Shown: positions 42,459 through 52,599, counted from the stretch's first letter. The stretch: DNA of 64,000 nucleotides from Mesorhizobium amorphae (GCF_014843845.1 NZ_JHQS01000127.1:30795-94794), one strand, 5' to 3'. Notes: generated from the letters alone by a model not told the origin. Numbers and translations are program-made.

Positions 42459-43091
42459 TCACGGAATGTCTTCTGGCCTCCGGCCAGGCCGGCTCTTGTA
42501 GGACGGAAAGGTCCAACCGAATTTGAGCGCGCCGCCGCGCACCAGGAATGCCGCGGCAAAGCCCGCCAGGCCGGATGCCAGCGGCGGCAGTCCGGCAAGA
42601 TCGCCGAGTGTAAACAGCGTGGCACCCGCAAGGGCGGCCGTGACGTAGATCTCCGGCCTCAGGAGCACCGACGGCTCGCCGGCCAGCAGATCGCGCAGGA
42701 TGCCGCCGAAAGTGGCCGTCAGCACGCCGGTGACAACGGAGACGACCGGCGACCCGGTAATCGCCAGACCCTTGGCCGCGCCCATTACCGAAAAGGCGGC
42801 AAGGCCGATGGCGTCGAGCCAAAGCAGCAGTTTCCAGCGCGATTCCACCCGGTGTGCGCTGAAGAAGACCAGCACCGCGACCACCACGCAGATCAGCACA
42901 TAACTGGAGTTGCCGACCCAGAACACCGGCAGGTTGAGGATGACGTCGCGAAACGTGCCTCCGCCAATGGCGGTGACGCTGGCCAGGAACAGGAAGCCGA
43001 TAATGTCGAGTTGCTTGCGCGAGGCCGCAAGTGCCCCGCTCGCCGCGAAGACGGCGACGCCGGCATAGTCGAGAAGCTCGATCGGGTTCAT
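42459..43091 (-). CDS. TRIC-type cation channel / UPF0126 membrane protein
   Basis: 210 residues from the ATG at 43091, with seven hydrophobic segments forming two homologous halves. Each half carries the signature 'GGGTFRDVILN' or 'GGILRDLLAGEP' (GGxxRD), with 'AVFAASGALAASRKQLDIIGF' at the start. Bacterial members form trimeric K+-permeable channels homologous to animal TRIC. No clear Shine-Dalgarno precedes the ATG; a longer start at 43160 is possible but adds non-membrane sequence overlapping the TetR operator region. Confidence 0.9.
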   Translation of the reverse strand: MNPIELLDYAGVAVFAASGALAASRKQLDIIGFLFLASVTAIGGGTFRDVILNLPVFWVGNSSYVLICVVVAVLVFFSAHRVESRWKLLLWLDAIGLAAFSVMGAAKGLAITGSPVVSVVTGVLTATFGGILRDLLAGEPSVLLRPEIYVTAALAGATLFTLGDLAGLPPLASGLAGFAAAFLVRGGALKFGWTFPSYKSRPGRRPEDIP

Positions 43092-43169
43092 GGGTGAATA
43101 ATGAAATAGTGAGCGGGGAATAGCGAGTGGCCCCCACGAAACTGGATTGACCTTAGGCAAATTAAATGA

Positions 43170-43186
43170 TTGAATAGTTCATTCAA
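43170..43186. promoter_or_regulatory. Inverted repeat upstream of the TetR gene; candidate TetR operator
   Basis: TTGAAT (43170-43175), AGTTC, ATTCAA (43181-43186), perfectly symmetric, 19 bp before the TetR start. The TGAAT-N5-ATTCA form is common for TetR-family operators, which suggests autoregulation and perhaps control of the divergent channel gene. Confidence 0.6.
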
Positions 43187-43205
43187 ATTTTTCGAGTGAG
43201 CGACT

Positions 43206-43817
43206 ATGTCTCCTCGCCGCTACAGCATGGGTTCCCGGACTGCCGCCTTCGCCAAGACGCGGCAGCGGATTCTCGAAGCGACAATCAAGCTGCACACCCA
43301 GAACGGCATCTTTGGCACGACTTGGAAGGACATCGCCACGGAGGCCGATGTCGCCGTTGGCACCGTCTACAAGCATTTTCCTACCCTGGATGACCTGGTG
43401 CCTGCCTGCGGCGAATTGCTGATGGAGCGCCTGCGTCCTCCGTCGCCCGAAACAGTGACAGAGATAATCGGCGGGGCGACAGACCCAAAAGAGCGGTTAC
43501 GCCGGGTCGCGAACGCGCTATTCGCCTTCTACCATCGTGGTGAACGGCATCTCGAGAGCGACCTGCGCGAGCGGGAGCTTCCGGCCATGCGGGAATGGGA
43601 AGAGTATCTGCGGAACATGGTGGCCGGCTTCGTGCGCGAGGCACTGGCGAAGGACGATCCCGGCGATGATGTCGTTCAGGCAATCAGCTTCCTGTTCGAC
43701 TTTCCGACGTTCAGCGCGATGCGGATACGCGGCATGACGGTGGATCTCGCCGCCGAAACGGCAACGGGAATGGCGCTCTGCTGGCTCAAGGGCAAGGGCC
43801 GGACGAGCACGTCTTGA
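43206..43817 (+). CDS. TetR family transcriptional regulator
   Basis: 203 residues. The N-terminal HTH is clear: 'RQRILEATIKLHTQNGIFGTTWKDIATEADVAVGTVYKHF' in pieces ('ILEATIKLHTQNG', 'TTWKDIATEADVAVGTVYKH'). The C-terminal ligand-binding domain is unassigned. It lies 57 bp before a gene for an ABM-cupin protein in the same direction, which it probably regulates, and has a palindromic candidate operator just upstream. Confidence 0.92.
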   Translation: MSPRRYSMGSRTAAFAKTRQRILEATIKLHTQNGIFGTTWKDIATEADVAVGTVYKHFPTLDDLVPACGELLMERLRPPSPETVTEIIGGATDPKERLRRVANALFAFYHRGERHLESDLRERELPAMREWEEYLRNMVAGFVREALAKDDPGDDVVQAISFLFDFPTFSAMRIRGMTVDLAAETATGMALCWLKGKGRTSTS

Positions 43818-43874
43818 ATGAAGAGAATGAGGAGGCGAAACAAGGGCGAAAGCCAGATAGCGAAGGAGGAAGTC

Positions 43875-44654
43875 ATGGACACGAAAGTCGTTGAAGTCAC
43901 CGAATTTGCATTGAACCCCGGATTCACCGAGCAGATGTTCCTGCAGACCAGGGATGAAGTGAATGACGAGGTGCGGAAGCTCAAGGGTTTCCTCAATCGT
44001 CGGCTCCTCAAATCCGAAGGAGGCTGGACGGAGATATTTGAATGGGCGGGCATGGACAGCGCAAAGGCGGCTCGAGAGGTCTGGTCCACGCTGCCCGGCA
44101 TCAAAAACTATTGCTCGATGGTCAACATCGCCTCGCTCAAGGTCGGCTACCACCCTGTGGCGGCAGTGGGTGGCGATGAAGCTGACAGGGGAATCCCTAG
44201 CGCATTTTGCAGTCACGCCCTGGAAGGGGAGGCGCGCTGGTGGCTTGGCTCGCTGGCAGTGATCAAGGCGACGTCAGCCCAGACGGCGGGCCAGTTCACG
44301 CTGGTCGAAGTGCTCGAGAACGAAGGCGAGGCGCCGCTGCATGTCCATCATCGCGAGGACGAGTCATTCCAGGTGATGGAAGGCGAGATCGAGTTCGAGA
44401 TCGGCGGCAAGAAGATCATGGCTGGGCCCGGTTCGTTTCTCTTTGGGCCACGCGATGTGCCGCACCGCTATACGGTCAAGCGTGGGCCGGTCCGGATGCT
44501 GTTTTTCTTCACGCCCGGCGGTTTCGAGGACCTTTTGAGGGCAACCAGCGTGCCCGCCGGCGACAGATGCATCCCTCCGGACGGCGAAGGAATGCCGGAC
44601 ATGGAGACATTTCCCGATGTGGTCCGCCGCTATGGGTGCGAACTGCTTGGTTGA
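43875..44654 (+). CDS. Two-domain protein: ABM-like N-terminus fused to a cupin
   Basis: 259 residues from the ATG at 43875 after AAGGAGGAAGTC; the longer frame from 43818 is less likely. Residues 1-95 look like a dimeric alpha/beta barrel of the antibiotic-biosynthesis-monooxygenase type ('VVEVTEFALNPGFTEQMFLQ', 'LKGFLNRRLLKSEGGWTEIF'). From about residue 120 a cupin begins, with metal ligands in 'APLHVHHREDESFQVMEGEIEF' pattern ('PLHVHHRED', 'FQVMEGEIEF') and 'GPRDVPHRYTV'. The cupin resembles quercetin-dioxygenase-like proteins. It may oxidise a ring compound. Probably co-regulated with the TetR gene. Confidence 0.75.
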   Translation: MDTKVVEVTEFALNPGFTEQMFLQTRDEVNDEVRKLKGFLNRRLLKSEGGWTEIFEWAGMDSAKAAREVWSTLPGIKNYCSMVNIASLKVGYHPVAAVGGDEADRGIPSAFCSHALEGEARWWLGSLAVIKATSAQTAGQFTLVEVLENEGEAPLHVHHREDESFQVMEGEIEFEIGGKKIMAGPGSFLFGPRDVPHRYTVKRGPVRMLFFFTPGGFEDLLRATSVPAGDRCIPPDGEGMPDMETFPDVVRRYGCELLG

Positions 44655-44773
44655 GGCACAGCAGAAGTGGCGACTGGGTTGATCGCCCTGAAATCGGACA
44701 GGTTTCGGGGGCGTCGTCGATCATGCCTCCGGCTTTGATGGTGGTTGCGGCCGAATAGCGCGCTATTCCCCGG

Positions 44774-45412
44774 TCATGCGTCCTTTTCCGCCTGCTCATT
44801 CACCGGCCCGGGCTCGACCGGCGCTTCGCCGGCCGCCTGCTTGGGGCCGCCCTTGGCGACGCCGACCATCGCTGGCCTGAGCACGCGCTCGCCGATCGAA
44901 TAGCCCGGCTGCACCACCTGGACGACGGTGCCGGCGGGAACCTCGGGGTTGGGCACCTCGAACATCGCCTGATGAAAATTCGGGTCGAACTTCTCGCCTT
45001 CCGGTGCGAGCTTTTTCACGCCATGCCGCTCCAGTGCCGACAGCATGGCACGTTCGGTGAGGTCGACGCCCTCGATCAGCGCCTTGAAACCGGCGTCGCC
45101 CGCGGCCTTGGCCTCGGCCGGGACGGCATCGAGCGCGCGGCGCAGATTGTCCGACACCGACAGCATGTCGCGAGCGAAATTGGCAACCGCATAGCTGCGC
45201 GCGTCATGCACGTCGCGCGCGGTGCGGCGGCGCAGATTCTCCATCTCGGCGGCAACGCGAAGGGCGCGATCCTTCAGTTCCTCGTTTTCCTTCAGCAGCC
45301 GCACAAGCGCTTCGTAGTCGCCGTCGACGCTGCCTTCGGTCCGTTCGCCCGCCGCCGCCTCAGTGGCTTCGATTTCCTCGGGCGCGCGTTCGTCTTTTGC
45401 CTGGTCGCTCAT
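44774..45412 (-). CDS. grpE: GrpE nucleotide exchange factor
   Basis: 212 residues. A charged N-terminal stretch leads into a long helix ('LKENEELKDRALRVAAEMENLRRRT', in parts 'ELKDRALRVAAEMENLRRR') and the beta-domain 'LERHGVKKLAPEGEKFDPNFHQAMFEVP' in parts ('KFDPNFHQAMFEV', 'VVQVVQPGYSIGERVLRPAMVGV'). It releases ADP from DnaK. No dnaK, dnaJ or hrcA gene is adjacent within the window. Confidence 0.95.
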   Translation of the reverse strand: MSDQAKDERAPEEIEATEAAAGERTEGSVDGDYEALVRLLKENEELKDRALRVAAEMENLRRRTARDVHDARSYAVANFARDMLSVSDNLRRALDAVPAEAKAAGDAGFKALIEGVDLTERAMLSALERHGVKKLAPEGEKFDPNFHQAMFEVPNPEVPAGTVVQVVQPGYSIGERVLRPAMVGVAKGGPKQAAGEAPVEPGPVNEQAEKDA

Positions 45413-45630
45413 CGCCGTTTCCCGTCATTTTCGAATGGTCTGGATTTGCGCCCGATATCGAGGTTTGGCGGCCAAAAATCAAGGGGCAAGCCATATTGGA
45501 GGCTGCCGGCGATCTTTCGATATTAATTCAAATTTTACCGTAACGGCCGGCTTTTCTTGCCAGGCCGCTGCAATGCGGGAACCATTACCGGTCTGGAGGA
45601 GTTTCGAAGCCAACACAGGATTTTGGGACA

Positions 45631-45828
45631 ATGACAGGCAACAAGCGCGACAGGCGCGAGGAACTCGCCGCCGATATCAAGCGCCAGGTCGGCACCGAGA
45701 CGACGAAGCGGTTCCTGCGCACCCTGCCGGCATTCCGCCTGCAGCCCGACTTGCCCGAGCATCTCAGGGAGTTGCTCGACCGTCTTGACGGGGCGGAGGC
45801 CAGCGTGGCCGCCAGCGAGCGCCACTAG
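45631..45828 (+). CDS. Small charged hypothetical protein
   Basis: 65 residues, ATG at 45631 with AGGA about ten bases upstream. The composition is soluble and mostly helical: 'KRDRREELAADIKRQVGTET', then 'RFLRTLPAFRLQPDLPEHLRELLDRLD'. Codon choice and third-position GC fit a real gene better than the opposing open frame. I recognise no family. Confidence 0.5.
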   Translation: MTGNKRDRREELAADIKRQVGTETTKRFLRTLPAFRLQPDLPEHLRELLDRLDGAEASVAASERH

Positions 45829-45955
45829 GCGTGTATTCCTGAAGACGGGAACATCGGTCGCAGCCGTCATGGCCTGCCATCGCGCGACAATTACGCGCAG
45901 TAATTTTGCGTGAGCCTTGCCTTGCGGCGGCGGAGCCTGTTGCCTATGCTTCCTG

Positions 45956-46978
45956 ATGAACATGATTTCCCCCGAGGCGGTTGCCAACAGCAAGCGCGCC
46001 TGGCTGAAGATACTGGCGCGCTACAAAAAGCCTGACCGGCGACGCAGCGCGCTCGAACTCGCCATCACCCTCATCCCCTTCGTGACGCTCTGGGCGCTCT
46101 CCTCGGCCGCCTATTCCTATGGCCATTGGTGGGGTTTGATCCTCATTCTTCCCGCGGCCGGGTTTCTGGTGCGCATCTTCATGATCCAGCATGATTGCGG
46201 CCATGGCTCCTTCTTCGCCAATCGCTATGCGGACGATTGGATCGGCCGCGCGCTCGGCGTCCTGACGCTGACGCCCTACGATTGCTGGCGGCGCGCCCAC
46301 GCCACCCATCACGCCAGCGCCGGCAATCTCGACGAGCGCGGCATGGGCGACATCAAGACCCTGACCGTCGCCGAATACCGGCAAATGTCATGGCGGGGCC
46401 GGCTTGCCTACCGGCTCTATCGCCATCCGCTGGTCATGTTCGGCCTAGGGCCGATCTGGCTTTTCATCTTCGAGCAAAGGCTGCCGGTCGGCATGATGCG
46501 GGGCGGCCTGACGCCCTGGTTGTCGTCCATGGCGACCAATCTCGGCATCGCGCTCACCGCCGCGATTCTCATCTGGTTCGTCGGGCTAGGCGCGTTCCTG
46601 GTCGTCCACTTGCCGATCGTCATCCTCGCCGGTTCGGCCGGCGTCTGGCTGTTCTACGTCCAGCACCAGTTCGAAGAGACTGAATGGGCGAAGGATTCCG
46701 AATGGGAATTCCAGCACGCCGCGCTGCATGGATCGTCCTACTACGACCTGCCGGCCGTGCTGAACTGGTTCACCGGCAATATCGGCGTCCATCACGTCCA
46801 TCACCTCTCGGCCAAGGTGCCGTGCTACCGGCTTCCGGAAGTGCTGCGCGATTTTCCGGAACTGCGCGACATCGGCCGCGTCACGCTTCTCGACAGCCTG
46901 CGCTGCGTCAAGCTTGCGCTGTGGGACGAGAGTCGCCGGAAACTTGTGTCGTTCCGCGAAGCCCGAATGGCCGCGTAG
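45956..46978 (+). CDS. Membrane fatty acid desaturase
   Basis: 340 residues from the ATG at 45956 (an ATG two codons later is equally possible). The three di-iron His boxes are present: 'HDCGH' near residue 79, 'HATHH' near 115 and 'HHVHH' near 279. Four membrane helices. The 'IGVHHVHHLSAKVPCYRLPE' end is typical of acyl-lipid omega desaturases. It introduces double bonds into membrane acyl chains; the position is unknown. A strong hairpin at 46985-47007 follows. Confidence 0.93.
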   Translation: MNMISPEAVANSKRAWLKILARYKKPDRRRSALELAITLIPFVTLWALSSAAYSYGHWWGLILILPAAGFLVRIFMIQHDCGHGSFFANRYADDWIGRALGVLTLTPYDCWRRAHATHHASAGNLDERGMGDIKTLTVAEYRQMSWRGRLAYRLYRHPLVMFGLGPIWLFIFEQRLPVGMMRGGLTPWLSSMATNLGIALTAAILIWFVGLGAFLVVHLPIVILAGSAGVWLFYVQHQFEETEWAKDSEWEFQHAALHGSSYYDLPAVLNWFTGNIGVHHVHHLSAKVPCYRLPEVLRDFPELRDIGRVTLLDSLRCVKLALWDESRRKLVSFREARMAA

Positions 46979-46984
46979 AGAAGA

Positions 46985-47007
46985 CCGCCGCACCAGTGGT
47001 GCGGCGG
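46985..47007. terminator. Long GC hairpin between convergent desaturase and DJ-1 genes
   Basis: CCGCCGCACCA (46985-46995), G, TGGTGCGGCGG (46997-47007): 11-bp perfect arms starting six bases after the desaturase stop. It lies between convergent stops and probably terminates both transcripts, though T-tracts are weak. Confidence 0.7.
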
Positions 47008-47026
47008 CATTCTCACCTAAGTCAGC

Positions 47027-47647
47027 TCAGGCCGCCTTGCGCTCGTCGCGCATCAGGGCCTTACCGTCGCGGATCTCGGTACCGAGCACCTTCAGGCATT
47101 CGCGCATGAAGGCGGCGAGGCCCGGCCAGCCCTTGGCCGACACCAGATTGCCGTCGACATGGGCGCCGGTCGGCGCGACGTCGATGTAAATGCCGCCGGC
47201 CAGCGTGACCTCCGGCTCGCAATATTGCAGCGCCGCGACTTCCCTGCCGCGCACCACGCCGTCGACCGCGATCAGGATCTGCACGCCGTGGCAGATGGTG
47301 AAGATCGGCTTGCCGGTCTCATGGAAATGCCTGACCAGCGCCTGCACCCGCTTGTCGATGCGGATGTATTCCGGCCCGCGCCCGCCGGCCGCATAGACGG
47401 CGTCGTATTCGGCCGGATTCACCTCGGCAAAGGTCTTGTTGAGGATGTAGTCGTGGCCGAGCTTTTCCGTATAGGTCTGGTGGCCTTCGAAATCGTGCAA
47501 CGACGTCTTCAATATGTCGCCGGCCTTCTTGTCGGGGCACACGACATGGACCGTATGGCCAACCGCATGCATGGCCTGTTCGAAGACGAAAATCTCGTAT
47601 TCCTCGCTGAACTCGCCAACGAGCATCAATATCTTCTTGCCTGTCAT
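47027..47647 (-). CDS. DJ-1/PfpI family protein
   Basis: 206 residues from the ATG at 47647 with GGAGGAAACCAGA upstream. 'KILMLVGEFSEEYEIFVFEQAM' opens the fold, 'YDAVYAAGGRGPEYIRID' and the nucleophile elbow 'KPIFTICHGVQILIA' (Cys followed by His) match the family. Members are glyoxalases, deglycases or stress proteins, so the activity is open. The upstream region carries a palindrome at 47673-47693 and two FadR-type palindromes (47746, 47820). Confidence 0.9.
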   Translation of the reverse strand: MTGKKILMLVGEFSEEYEIFVFEQAMHAVGHTVHVVCPDKKAGDILKTSLHDFEGHQTYTEKLGHDYILNKTFAEVNPAEYDAVYAAGGRGPEYIRIDKRVQALVRHFHETGKPIFTICHGVQILIAVDGVVRGREVAALQYCEPEVTLAGGIYIDVAPTGAHVDGNLVSAKGWPGLAAFMRECLKVLGTEIRDGKALMRDERKAA

Positions 47648-47672
47648 TCTGGTTTCCTCCCTTGCTGGCCAT

Positions 47673-47693
47673 TTATTTCGGGTCACGAAATAA
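47673..47693. promoter_or_regulatory. 8-bp inverted repeat just upstream of the DJ-1/PfpI gene
   Basis: TTATTTCG (47673-47680), GGTCA, CGAAATAA (47686-47693), perfect arms, 26-46 bp upstream of the start codon. It could be an operator overlapping the promoter or a small hairpin in the leader. Confidence 0.55.
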
Positions 47694-47745
47694 TAGACCT
47701 ATCCTAAGGGCAAGACGTCGAAAGGAAAAGCGCAAATCGCACAAT

Positions 47746-47830
47746 TGGTCAGACCAGATTGATTTGCACTTGCTAAAAAGCCGGCCAGGCCCTTGTCCTA
47801 GGCTTTCGCATGGCAATCCTGGTCCGACCA
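47746..47830. promoter_or_regulatory. Two FadR/GntR-type palindromes upstream of the DJ-1/PfpI gene
   Basis: TGGTCAGACCA at 47746-47756 and TGGTCCGACCA at 47820-47830. Both are perfect palindromes around one base and fit the TGGT-N3-ACCA core of GntR/FadR-family operators. Centre-to-centre distance is 74 bp, close to seven helical turns. They lie between the GMC oxidoreductase stop and the DJ-1 start. No GntR gene is in the window. Confidence 0.6.
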
Positions 47831-47840
47831 ATGAAGCCGT

Positions 47841-49448
47841 TCAGGCTGCGGCGCGGATCATATCCGCAGCCTTTTCGGCGATCATGATCGTCGGCGCATT
47901 GGTGTTGCCGCCGATCAGGGTCGGCATCACCGAGGCATCGACGACGCGCAGCCCCTGCATCCCGCGCACCTTGAGTTGCGGATCGACGACGGCCATGTCG
48001 TCGACGCCCATCCTGCAGGTGCCGACCGGGTGGTAGATCGTGTCGGCGCGGGCCCTGATATGCGCCATCAGGTCGGCATCGCTTGAAACGCCGGCGGTGT
48101 AGATTTCCTTGCGACGGTATTTCGCCAGCGCCGGCGCCTCCAATATTCCGCGCATCGTCTTGACCCCCTTGAGCAGAAGGGCGGCATCGCGTTCGTCCTC
48201 GAGAAAGCGCGGGTCGATGCGCGGCGGCCCTAGCGGGTCCGGCGACGACAGGCCGACCTCGCCGCGCGAATAGGGCCGCAGCACGCAGACATGGCAGGAA
48301 AAGCCGTAACCCATATGCAGCTTGCGGCCGTGATCGTCGACGATGGCGATACAGAAATGCAGTTGCAGATCGGGGCGGTCGATCGCCGGATCGGATTTGA
48401 GGAAAGCGCCGGCCTCGGCGTACGGCGTCGCGATCATGCCGGCGCCGTCCTTGCGCCAGCGCAGCATATGCCTGAGCAGGCCGGGCGTGCCGCGCAGACC
48501 GATGCCCATCATGTCGGCATCTCGCGACGTCCAGGCCATGATGAAGTCGAGATGGTCCTGCAGGTTCTTGCCGACGCCAGGCACCTCATGGACGACCGGA
48601 ATGCCGTGCATCGCCAGTTCGGCCGCCGGGCCGATGCCGGACAACAACAGCAGTTGCGGCGAGCCAAAGGCGCCGCCGCAGACAATGACCTCGCGCTTTG
48701 CCTCCGCGACGGTCTCGGTTTTGCCGGCACGGTAGCGCAGGCCCGTGGCGCGCTTAACGTCGAGGACTATCCGTGTCGCGTGCGCCCCGGTGACAACGGT
48801 CAGGTTCGGCCGGTCCATGGCCGGATGCAGGTAGGCGGCCGCAGCCGAGCAGCGTTCGCCATTGCGGCGCTCTCCCCAGAATTGCGTCACCTGATAGAGC
48901 CCTGCCCCTTCCTGCTCGTCCCCGTTGAAGTCATCGTTGTATCGAATCTGGTTTTCGCCACAGGCCTCGACAAAGGCGCGGGCGACGGGACGCGGCTCCT
49001 GCTGCTCGCCGACCCGCAACGGCCCGTCGCCGCCATGCAGCGCGTCAGTGCCGCGCTGATTGCCTTCGGCGCGCCGGAAATAGGGCAGCACCTCGTCCCA
49101 CGACCAGCCGTCGCAGCCGAGGTCGGCCCATCCGTCATAGTCGCTGCGATGCCCGCGAATGTAGAGCATGGCGTTGATGGCGCTGGAGCCGCCGAGCGTC
49201 TTGCCGCGCGGCTGGTAGCCCTTGCGGCCGCCAAGTCCTGGCTGCGGCACCGTCTCGAAGGCCCAGTTGTTGAGCTTCGGCCGGCCCGGCAGCAGCGCGA
49301 TGACGCCTGCCGGCGCGCGGATGAACAGGTCCTTGCCGGCGCCGCCGGCTTCGATCAGGCAGACCGTTTTGGAGGGATCTTCGGAGAGCCTTGCAGCCAG
49401 CGTGCAGCCGGCGGAACCGCCACCGGCGATGACATAGTCGTAGCGCAT
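47841..49448 (-). CDS. GMC family FAD-dependent oxidoreductase (choline-dehydrogenase-like)
   Basis: 535 residues with GGGAGGAGACC before the ATG. The FAD dinucleotide fold 'YVIAGGGSAGCTLAARLSEDP' pattern ('IAGGGSAGCTLAARLS') starts the protein. GMC signatures 'RGKTLGGSSAINAMLYIRG' and 'VIVCGGAFGSPQLLLLSGIG', and the C-terminal catalytic His-Pro in 'YHPVGTCRMG' with 'SVMPTLIGGNTNAPTIM' follow. It oxidises an alcohol, perhaps choline or a polyethylene-glycol-like compound. No betB or betI gene is adjacent, so BetA is not a safe name. It is followed 193 bp later by the DJ-1 gene in the same direction. Confidence 0.92.
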   Translation of the reverse strand: MRYDYVIAGGGSAGCTLAARLSEDPSKTVCLIEAGGAGKDLFIRAPAGVIALLPGRPKLNNWAFETVPQPGLGGRKGYQPRGKTLGGSSAINAMLYIRGHRSDYDGWADLGCDGWSWDEVLPYFRRAEGNQRGTDALHGGDGPLRVGEQQEPRPVARAFVEACGENQIRYNDDFNGDEQEGAGLYQVTQFWGERRNGERCSAAAAYLHPAMDRPNLTVVTGAHATRIVLDVKRATGLRYRAGKTETVAEAKREVIVCGGAFGSPQLLLLSGIGPAAELAMHGIPVVHEVPGVGKNLQDHLDFIMAWTSRDADMMGIGLRGTPGLLRHMLRWRKDGAGMIATPYAEAGAFLKSDPAIDRPDLQLHFCIAIVDDHGRKLHMGYGFSCHVCVLRPYSRGEVGLSSPDPLGPPRIDPRFLEDERDAALLLKGVKTMRGILEAPALAKYRRKEIYTAGVSSDADLMAHIRARADTIYHPVGTCRMGVDDMAVVDPQLKVRGMQGLRVVDASVMPTLIGGNTNAPTIMIAEKAADMIRAAA

Positions 49449-49545
49449 GGTCTCCTCCCGATCATCCGGCGGATGTTTCCGTCCGGATGCCCAAGAGAAG
49501 GCTTGCTTGCGAGCATTGTAAAGACGTCGGCGTGTTGCCGCAGGG

Positions 49546-50076
49546 TCAGCCCGTGCGTTTGCGCCGCCAGGAATATTTCGGCCCCTTGGCCTCCGGCTCG
49601 GCGGCCGGCTGATAGTAGAGCGGCAGGCCGCCGGTGCGGCCTTGCTCGAGCCGCTTCAGAAGCACCGGGTTCGTCACTTCGAACTCGTCGAAGCCGAGCC
49701 GCAGCATATGCGGCAGCTGGTCGACCAGAACCTGGCCGGTGGCGCGCACGGCACCCTGGAAATGATAGCGCGCGCGCAGCAATTCGCCCTTGGAGAAGGA
49801 CCGCCCGTCATTGAACGCCGGGAAGGCCAGCGCCACCAGCGACAACTGGTCGAGCAGGCCAGCGATCTTGTCCAGTTCGTCGCCGGGCAAAAGCAGCACG
49901 CCAAGGCGCTCCTTCGCCGATCGGCGCACATCCGCGTCGAGCCCCAGAAACGCCTGCAGCGGCAGGATAAAGCGTCCGTTGCCGGCAAGCGCATCGGCGC
50001 TTTCGGCATGAACCCACTCGTCCTCGCGGAAACCCGTCGGGGTCCAGAGGCGGGTCTCCGTCGTCAATTCAGTCAT
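49546..50076 (-). CDS. DUF934 family protein of the sulfate assimilation operon
   Basis: 176 residues from the ATG at 50076. 'FILPLQAFLGLDADVRRSAKERLGVLLLPGDELD' in parts ('ILPLQAFLGLD', 'LGVLLLPGDELDKIA'), 'LVALAFPAFNDGRSFSKGELLR' in parts ('LAFPAFNDGRSFS') and 'RATGQVLVDQLPHMLRLGFDEFEV' in parts are DUF934 landmarks. This family is nearly always next to cysI/cysH in proteobacteria and is thought to serve sulfite reduction, but the role is unproven. Last gene of the cysG-DUF2849-cysI-cysH operon, 113 bp after cysH. Confidence 0.88.
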   Translation of the reverse strand: MTELTTETRLWTPTGFREDEWVHAESADALAGNGRFILPLQAFLGLDADVRRSAKERLGVLLLPGDELDKIAGLLDQLSLVALAFPAFNDGRSFSKGELLRARYHFQGAVRATGQVLVDQLPHMLRLGFDEFEVTNPVLLKRLEQGRTGGLPLYYQPAAEPEAKGPKYSWRRKRTG

Positions 50077-50113
50077 CAAGAAGTCCTAAAGCTCAAAATT
50101 TGGAGCGGCGCGC

Positions 50114-50216
50114 CGGTCAGCGACTTTGGTACGTGAGCACCGGAAGCGCAGGAACCACCGTTTGCAGGCCGGCTGAACACCAACATACCCTAAAGCGATG
50201 CGTCGGTCAGCGACTT
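50114..50216. repeat. 13-bp direct repeat duplicating the 3' end of cysH
   Basis: CGGTCAGCGACTT occurs at 50204-50216 (within the cysH codons for 'KSLTD') and again at 50114-50126 in the intergenic region. CTAAAGC also recurs, at the cysH stop and again near 50086. The intergenic copy would read 'KSLTGAPL' against the real tail 'KSLTDASL', suggesting a decayed partial duplication of the gene end. Confidence 0.55.
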
Positions 50217-50928
50217 CTCCAGTCCGGAAAGATGGATGCCGCACTCGGTCTTGGCGTGTCCGGCCCAGCGGCCGCTGCGCGCATCTTCGCCCGGCTGTAC
50301 CGGCTGCGTGCACGGAAAGCAACCGATCGACAGATAGCCATAGGCGACCAGCGGGTTTTCGCGCAGCGCATGCGCGCGCATGTAGGCAGCCTGGTCCGAC
50401 GTCGTCCAGTGCGCCAGCGGGTTGATACGGATGCGCGAGCCGACCGCTTCGAAGACGGGGAGTGCCGCGCGCGTCGAGGCCTGGAAGCGCTTGCGTCCGG
50501 TGAACCAGGCGCGGAACGGCTCGACGCCGCGCGCCAGCGGCTCGACCTTGCGCACATTGCAGCAGGCGTCGGTGTTGGTCTCGTTGAGGTTGCCGGTCGG
50601 ATCGACCCGTTCGAGCGCGGCCTCCTCGGGCTTGATCACCCTGATATCGGTCAATCCGAAATCGGCCGCCAGCGCGTCGCGATAGCCGAGCGTCTCCTCG
50701 AAATGCTTGCCGGTATCGAGGAAGATCACCGGCAGCGTGCGGTCGATCTCGGCGATCATATGCAGGAGCACGGCCGAATCGGCGCCGAACGAGGACACAG
50801 CGGCGATGCCGCCGCGAAAGATCTCCCGCGTCGAGCGCTCGATGATCTGCAGCGGGTTCAGGTGACCATAGAGCGCGTCGAGCCCAGCCGCCTCGGCGGC
50901 GATGCCGGCCTCGACGTCGACGATACGG

Positions 50929-50954
<26 letters not shown>
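50190..50954 (-). CDS. cysH: Thioredoxin-dependent adenylylsulfate (APS/PAPS) reductase
   Basis: 254 residues from the ATG at 50954, which overlaps the cysI stop by 26 bases. The PP-loop-like nucleotide site 'AVSSFGADSAVLLHMIAE' and catalytic 'CGIHLSG' tail are present. The cysteine pairs 'DACCNVRKVEPL' and 'GCFPCTQP' bind a [4Fe-4S] cluster, marking the APS-reducing type found in rhizobia rather than the PAPS-specific E. coli form. It reduces activated sulfate to sulfite for CysI. Confidence 0.95.

Positions 50955-52599
<1,645 letters not shown>

Noticed and set aside
45535..45993. Minus-strand open frame of 152 codons overlapping the small hypothetical gene and desaturase start
   Set aside because: No motifs and poor codon pattern; it crosses the start of a well-supported desaturase gene.
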